From Lepas anatifera (Eukaryota > Arthropoda > Thecostraca > Lepadidae), in assembly GCA_034440635.1 (NCBI GenBank), contig JAOTON010001698.1, forward strand, positions 62,001 to 126,000: a stretch of DNA of 64,000 nt, given 5' to 3'. Position 1 is the first letter of the stretch, and the number at the start of each line of letters is the position of its first letter. Below, piece by piece: positions 31,483 to 42,847 of this stretch. Below the pieces are notes generated by a model. It saw nothing but the letters and a program-made list of their open reading frames with translations, had not been told where the DNA came from and searched no databases. The position numbers were made by a program, and so were the translations under genes.

Positions 31483-33608
31483 CAGGTGCACGCGCAGGCG
31501 TGTCGTCCAGAGGAGCCGCGGCTGGTGTCCAGTGGACCGTCTAATGCCGGGAGGCTGCGGTCACATTGGCATCGACTCAGCCGGCCGGGCGGTAATGGGT
31601 GGAGGACACAGCCTCCCCTGTCTACCTCTCACTGGAGAAGAGGGACGGCTCTCAGCCGGGTAATAGCCGCCAACCGGCGGCCCGTAGTAATCCACACCTC
31701 TGCCTTTGTGCGCGAGCGCCGAAAAGAGAGCTTGCCGCGCTCTTCTCGACGTCTGTAAGGGCATCAACAAAGGCACACACAATAGTGCCTGACAGCAGGG
31801 CCCAGTGATGTGGCACTGCGTTAATGCCCCTCACTTTGGGGCGTAACAACTTACGCTGCTGCTGCTAACCCATTCAGCACACTGAAAGGTGAGCAACGAT
31901 CCGTACCGGGCATTTCATTGCCATTCTTAGGGCTGGCATGGTCAATTATGCCTTATTGTATGACCAATCTTTCCACAATTTTTTGGCCAGATCTAACACC
32001 TACATCTATTCGGCCCTGTAAGACGAAGAGTATGACATCGTTGATATCCGTTACATTTGTAGTGTTATCAGGCACAAAAGCGTGGCAGCACGTGGCTTGC
32101 GAGCATGTACATGATTTTTACATGGACACGACGAGACAGACTTTGTAGCTATAACTGTCTGGTGGTCACGACAAGCAAACAGTATAAAAATCACGCCAGT
32201 TAATCACCGAACTATACAATAAATTTCCCCTATTCCGCACACGCAGGTGTTCTAAAGCTGCATCGTGACAAGCAGTGCAAAACTGTACAATCTGTCATCT
32301 TCCTACATGTTTTTTTCGACAAGTGAGCTGCTTAAATAATTTTGGAAATATCATGCCCTTTGTATTGCTGATGCATGAGTTTTGATAGCATGAGGATAAC
32401 GACAAAAAATCATGCACACAGCCCTCATATTGAAAGTTCATTACTTCTGAGACTGTGCCAGCATCCTGTTAGGTGAGCACGACCAGCAGGAGTCTTTTTT
32501 TCTAACCACTCCATTTGCCTGCAAAACAATACCACTGATGGCTACCCCGTGTCCAAAAATTTTACATGGGTACGGTTAGGGCCACCCATCAACACCCTGC
32601 TCCAGATAATAGCCCGTCTCGGGACAGCGACAACCGTGGAATGTGGAGCAGTCATCAGGACACAGACTGGGCGGAGCTCGGGAGAGTGCCATGTGTCTGA
32701 GCTCCACCACCCTGCTCCATGCTAGAAGATCAGGGGGAGGGGCAGCTGACAGCGGTGGCCGACCAGGACCCGCCCCGGCGCGCCGGCACAGGTAGGACAG
32801 ACAGGACTCCAGCCGGGTGGCTGCTCCGTTCCAGGGCACTGGATCAGCGCCGGCGCCAGTGCGGGTCGGCGCCTGGCTGACCCCTGGATCCGGCGCCAGC
32901 GGGGGCCGACGACACCCCGCGGTGACGGCGCCGCACGCCTCTCTCTCCGCCCTGGTAATTTGCGGCTGAGGTGGTCTCCGCCAGTTGAACGGCGGCGCGG
33001 AATGTGTGGCAGTTGACGAGGGTAATGAAGTCGAGACTGTCGGCGCTCCCACAGCGCGGTGGGCAGCGACGGGGGCGACTGCTGGAGCGGGCCACCATCC
33101 GTCTGACGCTGCCGGTCTCCTGCCGACCGGCTGGGCCATTAGCATGTCTAGCTGTCGGCAGAGACAGCGGTGACCCACACACACGTCAGCGACGTCGCCC
33201 GCTTTCCCTGGAGCTGGCTGATTCCGACCAATCAGCGTCAGCGCGCTCCAGGGGGTCGCGGAGGCATCAGCTCGGATCCCGGCCCGCGCGCGCCCCGGTC
33301 GGAGGACAGATCCAGCGACAATGCCAGGATTCTCTTCAGATCGTAGTGAGATGCGATGGCGGAGGCTTCAGCTGACTAACTACCACTCAAGTCTCCGGGA
33401 ACAATGCCGGACGGTTTGTGTCGTGGTGGGTATGCGAGGTAGATAGTTTCCCTACACCTATACATTTCATTAAACGCATGCTCCACGCACGCACGCACCA
33501 CACTGATTGAATGAACATTTTCTTCTACCGACAAGTATCTTCACTGTCGATAGGGCTGGGATAGAAAGGTTTGCAGGGGATGCTTCCTTCTAAAACTCGC
33601 TGCTACAC
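31483..33608. other. Unassigned DNA with CpG-rich patches
   Basis: 31500-31760 and 32570-33380 are GC- and CpG-rich. The latter has a 202-codon frame on the reverse strand (32576-33184) whose proline/alanine/arginine bias suggests composition, not a real protein; overlapping frames on both strands are equally long. 31850-32560 is AT-rich with nothing recognised. Confidence 0.45.
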
Positions 33609-33612
33609 TTAA

Positions 33613-34858
33613 CCCTATTTCCGTCAGGCTCCCGGCTACCCCTATTTCCGGCAAGGGGGGGGGCAATATCGGCCCCCCTAAGATCTCGTAATCTAACCGG
33701 CCGATTTTGAAAATTTAAAGTGCTATAGATTCCCCTGACGCTAAACTTTATTTTGAAAAAAGAAAATTTCCAAATTTTGATTTTTAAGAAGGTCGTGCAA
33801 AATATACAATTTTTTGTGTATTTTTTAGATTTTCCATAACCCTTGTCTCTGTTGTACGATTTTCACAAAACTAGTTCAGATTTACAAATAATTGACCCAA
33901 AATTTTCATATACTCGAGTTACGCAAAAATTCGAAATTCAATGGCAGTTCCAGGACCAGGACTATGAGGGGAAATATATACAACCTAAAAAGTTTTTGTT
34001 ACGCGGATTAGAAGCCCTCATATACTGCTTGGCATCTTTGACACATAAATTAATGAGAAAAAGTGAAAAACTCATCAGGGGCGGATGCAGTAAGGTAAAA
34101 CAGTGGGGTAAAATACATACCAACAATATGCGAGTGTTATGCATGAGTATATTAGTCCCTCGGCTAGTTGAAATTTATTTCTGATAATTTTTACCCTCCC
34201 ATGTCAGCTCTGGGAAAGGGGGTGACATAGGCGGATCAAGGACTCTCGTCGTGGGGGGGGGGTGGGGGTGATTGGAAACACATTTTCAATATACAACGAT
34301 ATTGAGTCGCGGCGGTGATACTGGCTGGGAATATACATTTTGAAAATGTGTAGTGACTGGACACGCCTCTGGCAATCTAGAATTGGGTTATAACTATTTT
34401 GTATTTTCATATACCCAATTGTATTCGCCCTGGCACGGCTGTAAGCAGTCTTCTCACTTACGAACGTTTAGTCCTTCTTGATAACATTCCCCCCCATTTT
34501 GAACTGCTGTAACCGCCCCTGATGAATACAGATAGTGACAATTGTGAATCTACTATCATCTCACATAAAAAATGATATAATAAAACCATATAACTGGTAT
34601 CAGGATCAGAAGAGACGGCTTCCTTTTACAAAGAACTCATCGCATACGATAATACTTGGTTTGTGGATAGAACCTCCCCAAAAACCCAGCCATAGCTCCG
34701 CTCCTGGTAAATATATAATCTTGAAAATTTCAGAAAACCTGCCTGTACTAGTTTTAGGAAAAGTCAGGAAGTTTCAATGTTCTATCCCAAGCCGTTTCGG
34801 AGATATTCTTGACAAACCTGAAGGGGGGGCAATATTAGCCCCCCTGCCGGAAATAGGG
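33613..34858 (-). mobile_element. Family G TTAA-type element
   Basis: It is flanked by TTAA at 33609-33612 and 34859-34862. The termini CCCTATTTCCGTCAGG and, in reverse complement, CCCTATTTCCGGCAGG begin with CCC, as piggyBac termini usually do. Subterminal GGGGGGCAATAT...GCCCCCC hairpins and the CCCCCCTAAGATCTCG block tie it to families A and E. It has few AGGTCA half-sites. It contains a 446-base hAT-like insertion. Confidence 0.85.
34076..34521. mobile_element. Probable hAT-like insertion within family G
   Basis: The termini CAGGGGCGGATGCAGTAAGG and, in reverse complement, CAGGGGCGGTTACAGCAGTT are similar. The expected 8-base duplication is not visible (AAACTCAT against ATGAATAC), so boundaries or history are uncertain. 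A CATAGGCGGATCAAGGA motif at about 34225 is related to element delta. Confidence 0.5.
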
Positions 34859-34862
34859 TTAA

Positions 34863-35050
34863 GCGGATCCAGGATTTCCGATCGCGGGGCAGATCCCTTC
34901 AGGGGAGGGGCATCCCTCTTATCAGGGCACCGGTACTCGCATCTTTGGGGGAAGGGAAGCGACGCTTCAGGGGGCAGCAAGGACGTTTCAGGGGCCATCG
35001 ACACCATTTCAGGGGGCGAAAAACATAAACAGGAGGGGGGCGTTAAGTCT
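34863..35050. mobile_element. Truncated relative of hAT-like element delta
   Basis: GCGGATCCAGGATTTCCGAT next to the right TTAA of family G, followed by repeated TTCAGGGG motifs, resembles the left part of 17122-17399. No right terminus was found. Confidence 0.5.
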
Positions 35051-35835
35051 CCCATGCCTCCCAAATGTTTCTGTGCCGCAACCCCAGTCAGATGTTCTCG
35101 AGCCCAACTTCGAAAGTCACAGTCTTCCACTTCGTCCATTTACATGGTTCTTCTTGTCGATTTGTGTGCCTAATATTAAGATATTTTTGAACCAGATCTC
35201 CTCTATGGCAGAATGGGCAAACTAGTTATTGTAAGGTACGGTAAAAGTGAGATGATAATAATACCGTCATGTAGAGAAGGGTAAGGCATTTTCCCTTGAA
35301 ACTCAGGAGTAGCAAAGTCACACCAGTGTTCTGTAGTACAAAGGCGGACTCATTCATCAATGTAGAAGTTCAAGTCGACTGGTTGATGACGGTTTTGACA
35401 GTTTTGTGTCTTTAAAAAATAAGGGATTGCAAGAGAGAGCGAGAGAGAGAGGAAATATAGTGAGGGGAAGGGGAAGAGAGAGAGAGAGAGACAGAGATAG
35501 AGAGTGAGTGGGAGAGTGGGAGAGTGGGAGAGAGGGAGAGAGGGAGGGAGGGAGAGGGAGAGAGAGAGGGAGAGGGAGGGAGGGAGAGGGAGAGAGGGAG
35601 GGAGAGAGGGAGGGAGAGGGAGAGAGAGGTAGAGAGAGAAACATAACGCCAATGCATCCAAGCAGCCCAAAAATACAATTGCAACAAATTACCTGAACAG
35701 TGGGACGTTGTTATTTCCTCCAAATTAACCTACGTCCTAGTGGCAGGTATGAGCCCAGAACAAGTGAAGAAAGGGAGGGGAGTAGGGGAGAGAGAGGGAG
35801 AAGAGAGAGATGGGAGAGAAAGAGAGAGTGGGAGA
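35051..35835. repeat. Purine-rich GA/GGGA low-complexity tract
   Basis: 35430-35640 and 35760-35835 consist of GA, GGGA and GGGAGA repeats. Long low-complexity frames (serine/leucine/proline on one strand, arginine/glutamate/glycine on the other) result from this. 35051-35430 shows nothing recognised. Confidence 0.85.
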
Positions 35836-36520
35836 GACCGTATTGGCCATGGTTGGGGACCAAAAAGGCCCATTCTAACAAAAAAATTGGGAGCTAAGGA
35901 GATACAAAAAATAGAAAGGTTTTCCGAATGCAATCGAAGTTTTTTTGAGGTCGGATCAATATTGTGCTGCTAAAGGTCAAAACGGACATAAAGTTCTGGA
36001 ATGGGGTGTATTCACAACACCTTGTTCTATTTCAGGACCTACAATGCCTACACTGAGAAAAAAGTTTACTCCGAAAAACAGTGTTCCATTTGGGTTCAAA
36101 ATGACTCCATCTAACGGCGGCCAAAAACCCGTTTTTTCGAGAGTTAATTACTCTTTTTTAGTTTCCAATAGTTTAATTTTCGGGGTAACCTGAGCATTTT
36201 TTTCGAAGCACCACTACACGGGGTGTTCTATTACCTATATAAAAGAGTACCGGTTAGCCAGAATTAAGGGTAGCAAATTAGTGGAGTAACGTTACTCCCA
36301 CAGAGTAGTGCCAAATTAACTCCAGTTTTCATTGGACTGATTACTACCCCCGGAGTAACCGAGCCATTACCCCTGAATCAGGAGTAATTCAAGCACCCTT
36401 TTTACACCCTTCATTGTTCTTCGCGACTTTTTCACACACCAAAAATTTGATCGTATCATACAGCCTTTCGGGAGGCATATCCATTTTCGACGACCCTAAG
36501 CAACACACTGTGCACTAGAC
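35836..36520. other. Unassigned DNA
   Basis: No gene is supported. GGAGTAAC/GTTACTCC motifs recur in both orientations at about 36060-36400 and may belong to a small unrecognised element. Confidence 0.4.
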
Positions 36521-36524
36521 TTAA

Positions 36525-37362
36525 CACGCGCATTGACGGGGGGCGGGTACCTGCCCCCCCTCGGGTTTTTCGGAGATCGCAGAAAAACGGCGGCGCTACG
36601 CGCCGCCGTACTTGGCATACCTTTTCCCTCATCAATTTTACAACTTCTCTGAAAATTTTAAGGTTAGGTCATCTCAGGTCAGGTCACCAGTACAGGTCAA
36701 GGGACCCGACCTAAAAAAAAGTTTAAGATAGCATAAGTCGGAGCAGGGTGAACTTATCAGATTGAAACTCATATCACATAATGGCCCCACCAAGTTCTCT
36801 AAAATGTGTCCGGTATTTTTGATATCGATGACCTAAGGTCAGGTACGAGGTATGACCTCTCCATTGGAAATACATGGGAAAAATGTTTTTTACAGAATAA
36901 CTCAGTAACGGATGGTGATAGAGCATTTATTTTAGCTGCATTAGACTCGCCTGGGCTTTGCAGTTCTAATGATTTGCATTTTATATAATTTGACCCTGAC
37001 CTGACCTCAGGTCAGGTCAAATCCTTGATTTGACCTAGCAAGGTCAAATTATATATCATTCGATTCGGCTTGCTGAGAGGATTCATATGGCTTAAGTTGT
37101 TTTGCTCTATATTTACTTGTTCAGATGAAATGGCCGAAAAACTGAATTTACATGTTATCCCTATGACGGCATGTTTTGACCTCTCGTGACCTTGAATATG
37201 ACCTGACAAAAAATGGTTCAAATGTTTTCGATGGAGAAGTAGATGGGCAGCCCAACGCCGTTTACCGTTGTTTGCTACCTACCGTGGTTCTCGAGATCTT
37301 AGGGGGGCGGGTACCCGCCCCCGTCAATGCGAAGGTGGCTCAGACCCCTGTCAATGCGCGTG
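36525..37362 (+). mobile_element. Family A TTAA-type element, reference copy (A1)
   Basis: This is the clearest family A copy: 838 bases flanked by TTAA at 36521-36524 and 37363-37366. Terminal inverted repeats start CACGCGCATTGACGGGGG. Reading inward from the left are a GGGCGGGTACC-type hairpin, a GGGTTTTTCGGAGAT stretch and the perfect hairpin GGCGGCGCTACGCGCCGCC. Sixteen AGGTCA/TGACCT half-sites follow in four clusters, including the back-to-back block near 36995-37020. Close to the right end are CGAGATCTTAGG and GGGCGGGTACCCGCCC, then two GTCAATGCG repeats. No protein is encoded. The TTAA duplication suggests piggyBac-type mobilisation, but the CAC rather than CCC termini leave this open. 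Confidence 0.9.
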
Positions 37363-37366
37363 TTAA

Positions 37367-38455
37367 TAACTACCTATTTGATGGCAGGTTTTCATGTTAT
37401 ATAGCGTCCATCAATTGACAATTAAATGCACAAACGCTGGTGCGCCCTATATAGCACTATGCATAACGCAAATACTACGATGGGTCAAGCATTTCACAGC
37501 AGGAAAATGAGCTTAGACTCACAAGTCATCCACTGAGGCAGAGATCAAACACAATTAATAAACTTGTCATTTTATTGGTGAAAGAAACATTGAACCTCAA
37601 CGGTTTATCCTTCATGTTATTTCTGCTTTACAGCAGAAACTCCTTTTCTTCTAAGGCTCACTGCTCTCCCCAGTATCTTTCCACAACTGACCAATTTATG
37701 TTTTGAAGTACTTCGATCAAAAACATGTTTTCTTTGTGCCTATTTCCTTGCTTTTACTAGCCCTGAGTGGATTCTGCATCTCTTGGGCAATGCAAGAGCA
37801 AGATGAAGCTGTGGAAGGGTCAAACTTGTCAACATTTGCTCTTGCATCTAGAGCTGGTAGGCCAATTTGAAAATTATGGGCTCCCACTAGATAGTTTGTA
37901 CCTGACATATTCACTTCACCATTTTTCGTAGAGGACATGGGAATGGCTCCATAGATAACATTTTGTTTTTACCTGACGCAGAAAGCTTCTGAAAATAATT
38001 TTCTAGCTAGAGCTAGGTGTTAGTATCAATATGTTAGCAGGAAATTGGTTAAATGACTTCCTTTGAAATGGTATACTGACAATACGAAGTAACAAATAGG
38101 CTATCACAATTTATATTTTGTTCACCCATATATGACTAAGATTTTGAATTCATCGCGATATTCATAAGATGCCAGTACAGCATAGACATGTGCAACTGTA
38201 GGAATTATTCAATATTTGATTATAAATATTGATACAGGTTTGAGTAACTTGCTTTTGATCCTGGCATGAGTGACAGATGGAAAGCTAGAGCTTCATGCTT
38301 TTACATTTCTGATGTATGTCTAAAAGCCCATGTCTCAAAATTAATTATAAAAGCATTTTCAAAAGCTGCTGGTGAATGAATAAGATTATGTTTCAGTAGA
38401 AAAAAACTAGCTTTTTACTGAAAAAGGCTTATTTAACTTACAGAAAATTGATTTT
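37367..38455. other. Unassigned AT-rich DNA
   Basis: Nothing recognisable beyond short random open frames. Confidence 0.45.
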
Positions 38456-38625
38456 GAAGTCCCAGTTCAGTTAAAGCCCGGAATGAGCCTGGGTGAAGCC
38501 CGTTATCAGCCCGGCATTGGCCTAAATCAGGCCTTCAGGCCTGGTCCAAGCCCGTGGGCCTGGTCCAAGCCCGTGGGCCTGGGCCGAGCTTTTGCCCTGG
38601 GCCTAGAAAGTCCCACCTCTACTCT
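38456..38625. repeat. GGCCTGG/AAGCCCG degenerate repeat
   Basis: Repeats such as GGTCCAAGCCCGTGGGCCT occur in tandem at about 38540-38580, ending in AAGTCCCACCTCTA, whose reverse complement TAGAGGTGGGACTT resembles a hAT-type terminus. No partner terminus was located. Confidence 0.5.
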
Positions 38626-38823
38626 GCATGCAATGTGCTGCACCTGAACACATGTATGGAAGTAGCCAATTTTGTCCTATGCCTATGTGCAAGCTTTCCA
38701 AACTGGCCTGAGATGTCAGAATTTTCCCCAAATTAAAGTTTCCTTCCATGGAGACAGAGCACCTAAATATAAGGGAGGGGCATCCATTCAAAGAGGTCAT
38801 GCTCCACCCCCCCCATATTTCTT

Positions 38824-39471
38824 CAACCAGAAAAGGATCTGGGGATCCTTATACAGAAAGAATTGAAATTTGGCAGCCAAGGCTAACAGCAAGGTGAACC
38901 AGATTCTCAAGGTGATTAGGAAAGCCTTTGACAACATAGACCAAGAGACATTGCCCTTATTATACAAGAGCCTTGTCAGACTCCTACTTGAGTATGGAAA
39001 CCCCATTTGCGGCCCATTCTATAAGACAGAGCAGATCATGCTGGAGCAAGTGCAGTGCCAAGCAACTTGCCTGATACAGAATATACTACCTTACAAAGAA
39101 AGATACCTTACAAAGAAAGAAAGAAAGATACCTTACAAAGAAAGGTCAAGACACCTGTCACTGTTGCCTTCCCTTCTGTGCAAACAAAGGAGATGTGACC
39201 TGACATGGATGTATAACCTTAGAACTGGGCATACTGGACTGAGTAGAGACAAGTTCCTCCAGATGGCTCCTGACAATGCAACTAGAGGGCATGAGCTTTA
39301 GGTCTTCACACCAGAAGCCGGTCCAAGAGAACGGAGAAACCATTTCAGCATCAGAAGCATTAACAACTGCAACTCGCTAAAAAGCTGGGTCATCAAGTCA
39401 GAAAGTACAAACTTGTTCAAAACCAGCCTTCATAAATACTGGAATCAGTTTTTGCATGAAACTCTTTACTA
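38824..39471 (+). pseudogene. LINE reverse transcriptase C-terminal fragment, broken
   Basis: The segment encodes the region downstream of the catalytic fingers of a non-LTR retrotransposon ORF2. It starts near KDLGILIQKELKF (the common DLGI motif) and continues in another frame with KANSKVNQILKVIRKAF and LYKSLVRLLLEYGNPICGPF (38870-39301). After another frame change it ends with RRNHFSIRSINNCNSLKSW and a stop at about 39471, the usual C-terminal layout. At least two frameshifts and a small triplication of AAAGATACCTTAC at about 39095-39140 show that it is dead. The catalytic YADD region is absent. Clade assignment (CR1/L2/Jockey-like) is uncertain. Confidence 0.8.
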
Positions 39472-41159
39472 AGCATATTCCATCTCCTAAGTAACCGAGC
39501 TCATCAAGGTAGGGACAACAGAGGCTTCGCCAGAAGCCTGAATGTTCCCGAAACCACAAGGTCAATGTCAGGTCAAGCTCAACAGTGGTCTCCATGCAAG
39601 CCCCTGGGCCAAGACAGGCAAACGCTACCCAAAACCAGCGCCTTACCTTACCAAACAATTTCAGACTAATAGTCACTATGGCCCACTGGCTCAGATTCTC
39701 CAACGAGCTCAGGAGATAAGTGCATTTCAACATGCTCTTCCTCAGGAAAAGGAACCTGAGAGTGGCCAAGAATTGACCTTCTTGAGCCAGGACAGGTTGG
39801 ATGGATCATTCAAGTTCCGAGACGTGGAACACGGGCAAAGCCCAGTGTGTTTCAAGCAGATTTAACTGGTTCAGGGTCTGAGCCTCTACAACCGACACTG
39901 GAAAGAATTTCTAATTGTTGATTATTCTGACCCCAAAGAAGTTGCCCTAAGTATTCCCTCAGGACAAGGATAAACCAATGTGCGTGCAATCTAATCAAAA
40001 CCTATCTGACTGAGGTACCTACCAGGTACCTACACTATCAGACTATACTCCATCAGGTGAGTGAATCAGGTTATAATATGGTGAGACTAAGAATATTGAT
40101 ATGGGAAATCCAGCCGTGATAGGTACCTTGCCCGGCCTCTTACCTTTATAAGTACAGGTATGTTTGTCGAATCCCACATAAGCCCTTCGATACGTCAAAA
40201 TCACATCAGAATATCAGAAACAAGCAGCAGGATATCTTCTTGATAAATTCAACAAATAAGGAAGCCCACTTCTATAGGTTCGAGATGATAATAACAAGAA
40301 ATATAGGTTCAAACTATACCCACCACCGTCCATGCGCCGCCGCCGACTTGTGGACTGTGGCGCGTTTCCGGCTTTTCGCAAAATGGCTATTGTGTTGGCA
40401 GATCTGAAGAGTTCTGCTACTCCCTGACGATATTAAGTACTCCAAAAATCCAGCATTGATTACTCTGCCTTCTCGCCCCGGCCCCTCAGATCAGGTAGTC
40501 CCCATTTGAGGCGTACGTGGACGACACAATTTAAGACAGTCCTCTTAATTGGAGTCCCATTGAAATTGACTGAAATGTAGAGAGTGCGCTGACTCTTTTG
40601 CACTCATCTCCCCGATAACCTGCGTTCCATGACTACATATTTTGTCTTTTGGTATGCTACTTTCCGGCGCATTAGTCTTCAGACCCCGGGTGGAGTAAAC
40701 TTTTTCCTCAGTGTAAAAGCTGGCCATGACAGTTTTGAATGGCTGGAATGACTTTGCGACTACTCTAGCATCCAGTTTTGAGTCGGGTGAAAACCTATGG
40801 CCACTAAGGCTCACTGGACATCAATTCTGTTTTCAGGTGAAAGATTATGTAAAATGGTTCCAAAATTAATTAATTTTAACTAGTTTATATTATTTCACAC
40901 AATCATTGGCAAGAATAGCACATTTTTTTCTTCTTAGTTCAAACATTGATCGTTGAAATATAAATGGCATTAAAACCAACTTAATCACATAGACACTTTC
41001 GGTTACCGTACACTAAACATTCACAGTGTTCGTCCGCTATTGGTGCTTTCTTTTCTCTAAACACCTTAACTGCACAATATCGTTCATTTTTCAACAATAA
41101 GTAGGCTTCGACATGAAGAAATATGAACACTTCACAACAGTTGTGTTGTGAAGTTTGTG
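39472..41159. other. Unassigned DNA
   Basis: No supported gene. A short GGTACCTACCAGGTACCTAC tandem lies at about 40010-40030. Confidence 0.4.
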
Positions 41160-41590
41160 GGTTACCCTAGTTTGTGGGTATCGTCGGTAAATGCGATGAT
41201 GGCTGTGTTGTGGACAAGCATGTCCCGTGTCAGTGATGTGCTATGTTTGTCAGTGATGTGTTGTTTGATTGTGCCGTGTTGCAGGTGCATGGTTAAGCGC
41301 CGGGACAGGGTCGTTGTTGTTACACCAATGTAGTGGGCAGCATAAAGTCGGCAACCCTCATGAGGGCAAGTCAGTTCGTACACTATACATTGGTGGATTT
41401 CAACGTCCCTGTCGGGGCAGGACTGTTGCGCATGATGATGTGGTTTTTGTAGTATATATTGAGATGTAGTATTTCTTGGTCTTTGCACTGCGTTCCTGGT
41501 CTTATAATGTCTTTGAGTACTCTTTCGTCGGTTTTGTGTGAGGTGAAGCACCCAAATGTGAAAATCCAGTCATCTGTTATCACCAATGTA
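41160..41590 (-). pseudogene. Penelope-like element GIY-YIG endonuclease fragment
   Basis: The reverse strand encodes the C-terminal endonuclease part of a Penelope-like retroelement. One frame carries DIIRPGTQCKDQEILHLNIY and YKNHIIMRNSPAP (41383-41586). The next frame continues with CIVYELTCPHEGC, then AAHYIGVTTTTLSRRLTMH and KQHITDKHS (41162-41551). The VYELTC...YIGVT...RLxxH pattern is the GIY-YIG core with the linked cysteine and histidine residues of the Neptune/Penelope type. A frameshift separates the two parts, and the reverse transcriptase upstream (above 41590) is missing, so this is a 5'-truncated remnant. Confidence 0.8.
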
Positions 41591-41833
41591 TCAAGGAAAA
41601 AATAGCGTCATAATCTAGGTCAACCTGAAAGGTTGACCTAACCTCAGGTCAACGAATCGACCTGAAGTGACCTTGTGTGCTCATGATGTATGTACTTTAA
41701 TTGACTCTCATCAGTATACAAACACAATGATGGCAAACAAAACCCCAAGGAATATTACCAGCCGAATGATTGAAAATTGCTTGCTTGACTTCAGATGGCC
41801 TGCCAAAAGCGACAGTTTAATTTTTCAACTTAA

Positions 41834-42843
41834 CCCGCGCCCCAGCGGGGGTCCGGCGCCACCTTCGCCCCACCGGGGGTATCGACGGCCCCTTTAACTC
41901 CGAAAATATGGGAGTTAGCGCAAATCTGCAAAGTGCATTAGAAAGCTCTTGTGAATTTAGTAGGATTTTTGTTGGTATGTTTAAGCGCTCAGGTCAATGG
42001 TTTGACCTTCAGAGGTCAAGTTAGCTCAAGATAGGCTATTTTCGCTCAAATATGCAATGCTTAAGCAAACTGGGCATAACTCTTATGCCAGTAGAGCTAT
42101 TGAGATCTGGTGAAAAACATTTGGTACAAAAATGCCAGACCTTTTCCTCTCTGTGACACGTAATGATCTCCCGCTAGTGGTTTGACCTCAAGAGGTCACC
42201 TCGTGAACTTATATGACCTGAGGTCACGAAAGGTCAGAAAGTGACCTTACCGTATATCAAATGGAAGCCATTGATGAGACATACACGATGACGTTTAATT
42301 TACCGCTCTAGATTGATGAGGTTAAAAAGTGCATCAAAATAATATTTTTTATCCCTGGTGACCTGTGATGACCTCAGATTGATCAAAGGGAAAATATGGC
42401 CCCTGAGATCCGTGAAAGGGTGTCCAAAAATGTTTTTGTGAGGAAGTTGAGCATTTTAATTTTTTTTTACTTTTAGATAGTAAGACAGCTTTTCTCATGC
42501 TTTTTCGATGGGAGAGGTCACCTTGTGACCTGACCTCAGGTAACGAAATCGAAAACTCCCGGATATACATCTTTTAGACCCTGAAAGGGTCATGAAGTGA
42601 GGAAGTTTCAAATTGATCGACTTCGAAATGTATTTCTTATAGAGCTAAAAAATTGAAGTGAAGTCACCTTGGTTGACCTTGCTTGGTGACCTGACCTTTG
42701 GTGACCCGGGGTAAAAAAATCAGGGATGGTAGGAAAATGATGGGGTGAGAGGAAGGGTTCTCAACCGCGGTGCAGCGCCTCGTCGTTTTTCTGCTATCCC
42801 GAAAAAACTTTGGGGGCCATCGATGGCCCCGGTGTGGCGAGGG
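41834..42843 (-). mobile_element. Family C TTAA-type element (C1)
   Basis: It is flanked by TTAA at 41830-41833 and 42844-42847, 1010 bases long. One end reads CCCGCGCCCCAGCGGGGGTC; the other, in reverse complement, CCCTCGCCACACCGGGGCCA, followed by a palindrome built on CCATCGATGG. It shares with family A the subterminal TTTTTC-GGGATAGCAGAAAAACG stretch and numerous AGGTCA/TGACCT half-sites. Non-coding. The intact copy shows the sequence expected at the split in C2. Confidence 0.85.
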
Positions 42844-42847
42844 TTAA

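Noticed and set aside
31052..31663. 203-codon open frame with 34-residue repeats
   Set aside because: A 34-base tandem array without forward stops gives this in any frame; no signal peptide or domain, and a second frame is almost equally open.
32576..33184. 202-codon reverse-strand frame in CpG-rich DNA
   Set aside because: Composition-driven: overlapping long frames exist on both strands and no domain or conserved motif is recognisable.
34076..34521. Confident hAT insertion with target duplication in family G
   Set aside because: The termini resemble each other but the flanking 8-mers do not match, so it is listed only as probable.
35350..35723. Ser/Leu/Pro-rich frames about 100 codons long on the reverse strand
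   Set aside because: Low-complexity GA/GGGA tract; both strands give biased frames.
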